Positions 63,101 to 64,000 of a stretch of 64,000 nt of DNA are shown here, piece by piece (the first letter of the stretch is position 1; every line of letters begins with the position of its first letter). Where the stretch lies: contig JXTB01000765.1 in NCBI GenBank assembly GCA_002914805.1, positions 18,180 to 82,179 on the forward strand. Reading direction: 5' to 3'. Under the pieces are notes generated by a model, which worked only from the letters and a program-made list of their open reading frames with translations, had not been told where the DNA came from and did not search any database. This stretch comes from Parasponia andersonii. Its lineage: Eukaryota > Streptophyta > Magnoliopsida > Rosales > Cannabaceae. A program made the translations under genes and the position numbers.

Positions 63101-63830
63101 TGTGACCACAAAAATTTTGGACCACTTTTCAGAACTGGCTTGGTTAAGAAGGTAGCGTAGTTTAGCTAATATAAACAATCAATGTGTGGCTTTGTTTGGT
63201 TGGTTTGATCATTAAGCTAACACTGTTTGGGAGATAAGTCCATTAATCCAGCAGATATGAGGAAAGGGCTTTGTTTGGCTAAAACAATCAAAAAATTTCA
63301 CTGTTCATTATGTCATTACCACTCACCAGTAAAAGTGAAAACTATATCAGTGGAACAAATATACATATATGGCTTAAAATGACTAAGCAAGATGGTACAA
63401 CTGTCAGTCCCAGCAATTAAAAGGGATAAAAAAAAATTGTTCTTCCATGACATACAGCACCACCAATTTCATATATGCTAGTTAGATAGCACAAGAAAGA
63501 ATAAATAAATGGAAATAAAATTGTATGCAGAAAATAACAAAGACAAGTGATCCATTTGGAAAGAATAATCCAAAAACTTTCATCTCATTATTGATAGATT
63601 AAACAAAGATGACCCCATTTTAAAACCTAAAACCACCATTTACTTAAATAAAACCAAAAAAACCCATCTGCATCAAACCATCTCACCAATTAACAACAAT
63701 ACCATTACAATAATAAAAGAATAAAGAAGGTGCTCTTGGATCCAGATCTTCTGCTTTTCTTCTATAAACAAAACATGGGGTTCCACCCTCTACAATCCCA
63801 AAACAGATCATCCGTTCTCTTCTCTCAGCA

Positions 63831-64000
63831 ATGCCTGCTACTCTAAGGAACCTCTTGCTTTCTCCTCCCAATATCTTCTCCCTCTCCTTACTATACTACT
63901 TCTCAATAAACTTGCTCTTCTTTTCTGGTGTTTACTCCATTGATGAACAGGGCCAAGCTCTTCTTACATGGAAAAACAGTTTAAACAGCTCCTCAAATGC
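63831..64000 (+). CDS. LRR receptor-like kinase, 5' end only
   Basis: The first 56 codons of an ORF that runs off the window. It starts MPATLRNLLLSP, has a hydrophobic signal-peptide segment (FSLSLLYYFSINLLFFSGV), then IDEQGQALLTWKNSLN, the start of the LRRNT_2 cap domain of LRR receptor kinases. The DEQGQALLTWK wording resembles the RGI/RGFR and related subfamily XI receptors. No kinase domain can be seen here. Position beside SFT2 fits At4g26540/At5g56040-type receptors. Confidence 0.8.
   Translation, partial: MPATLRNLLLSPPNIFSLSLLYYFSINLLFFSGVYSIDEQGQALLTWKNSLNSSSN

Larger units (their letters stand above)
55913..63830. other. Long gene-poor spacer
   Basis: Nearly 8 kb without a supported gene. 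It contains a direct duplication near 57276/57673, a T/A foldback at about 57894-57917 and the Mutator-like MITE at 59875-60117. Scattered open frames of 60-100 codons are AT-rich and lack domains. The last 1 kb is presumably promoter of the LRR kinase gene. Confidence 0.6.

Noticed and set aside
1-64000. CRISPR arrays, operons, prophage or bacterial defence systems
   Set aside because: The sequence is plant nuclear DNA with spliced genes; no spaced direct-repeat arrays or prokaryotic gene clusters are present.

Overview
This is eukaryotic nuclear DNA from a flowering plant, almost certainly a eudicot. The genes are AT-rich with many GT-AG introns, introns and spacers carry long A/T runs, and every coding segment reads as a conserved plant family. 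The species cannot be named. There is no tRNA or rRNA gene, CRISPR array or organellar block. Exon coordinates were assigned by hand from splice sites, reading phase and family knowledge.

Layout from left to right: a RING-H2 membrane E3 ubiquitin ligase (+, 2.3-3.8 kb); an AT-rich spacer with a diverged direct duplication flanking a tRNA-derived SINE head (4.4-7.4 kb); a 12-exon farnesyl diphosphate synthase (+, 8.6-11.6 kb); a small single-exon protein with a conserved Cys/His tail (+, 12.8 kb); a YELLOW LEAF 1-like plastid protein (+, 16.0-17.7 kb); a two-WW-domain FNBP4-like protein (-, 18.7-23.6 kb); a hAT MITE with perfect 8-bp target duplications (23.9-24.5 kb); a CBL3-type calcium sensor (+, 26.5-28.8 kb); a cytosolic HSP90 with a heat-shock element promoter (-, 29.5-32.6 kb); an F-box pseudogene (33.0-34.1 kb); a 3 x 81 bp minisatellite; an orphan Copia-type 5' LTR plus primer-binding site (36.4-36.9 kb); proteasome subunit beta-3 (-, 37.7-40.3 kb); a transposon-rich block (41-46 kb: LINE remains, a foldback repeat, a ~2 kb candidate solo LTR); a second F-box gene split by a 686-bp solo LTR with a 5-bp target duplication (46.5-48.3 kb); a FKBP16-1-like thylakoid immunophilin (+, 49.7-51.6 kb); an SFT2-like Golgi transport protein (+, 53.3-55.9 kb); a long gene-poor spacer with a Mutator-like MITE (56-63.8 kb); and the first 170 nt of an LRR receptor kinase gene (+).

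These genes are not an operon and do different jobs: protein turnover (RING ligase, proteasome, F-box), isoprenoid supply (FPS), calcium signalling (CBL), chaperoning (HSP90), plastid biogenesis (YL1-like, FKBP) and Golgi traffic (SFT2). The order CBL - HSP90 - FKBP - SFT2 - LRR kinase matches, from memory, the Arabidopsis blocks around At4g26540-26570 and At5g55990-56040, so the right half is an old conserved neighbourhood into which mobile elements and an F-box duplication have been inserted.

I see no convincing new molecular machine. The best leads are the F-box pair with the solo-LTR disruption, a 14-bp perfect palindrome repeated upstream of two unrelated genes, the clean HSP90 heat-shock promoter, a CBL lacking one usual palmitoylation cysteine, and several MITEs with intact ends.
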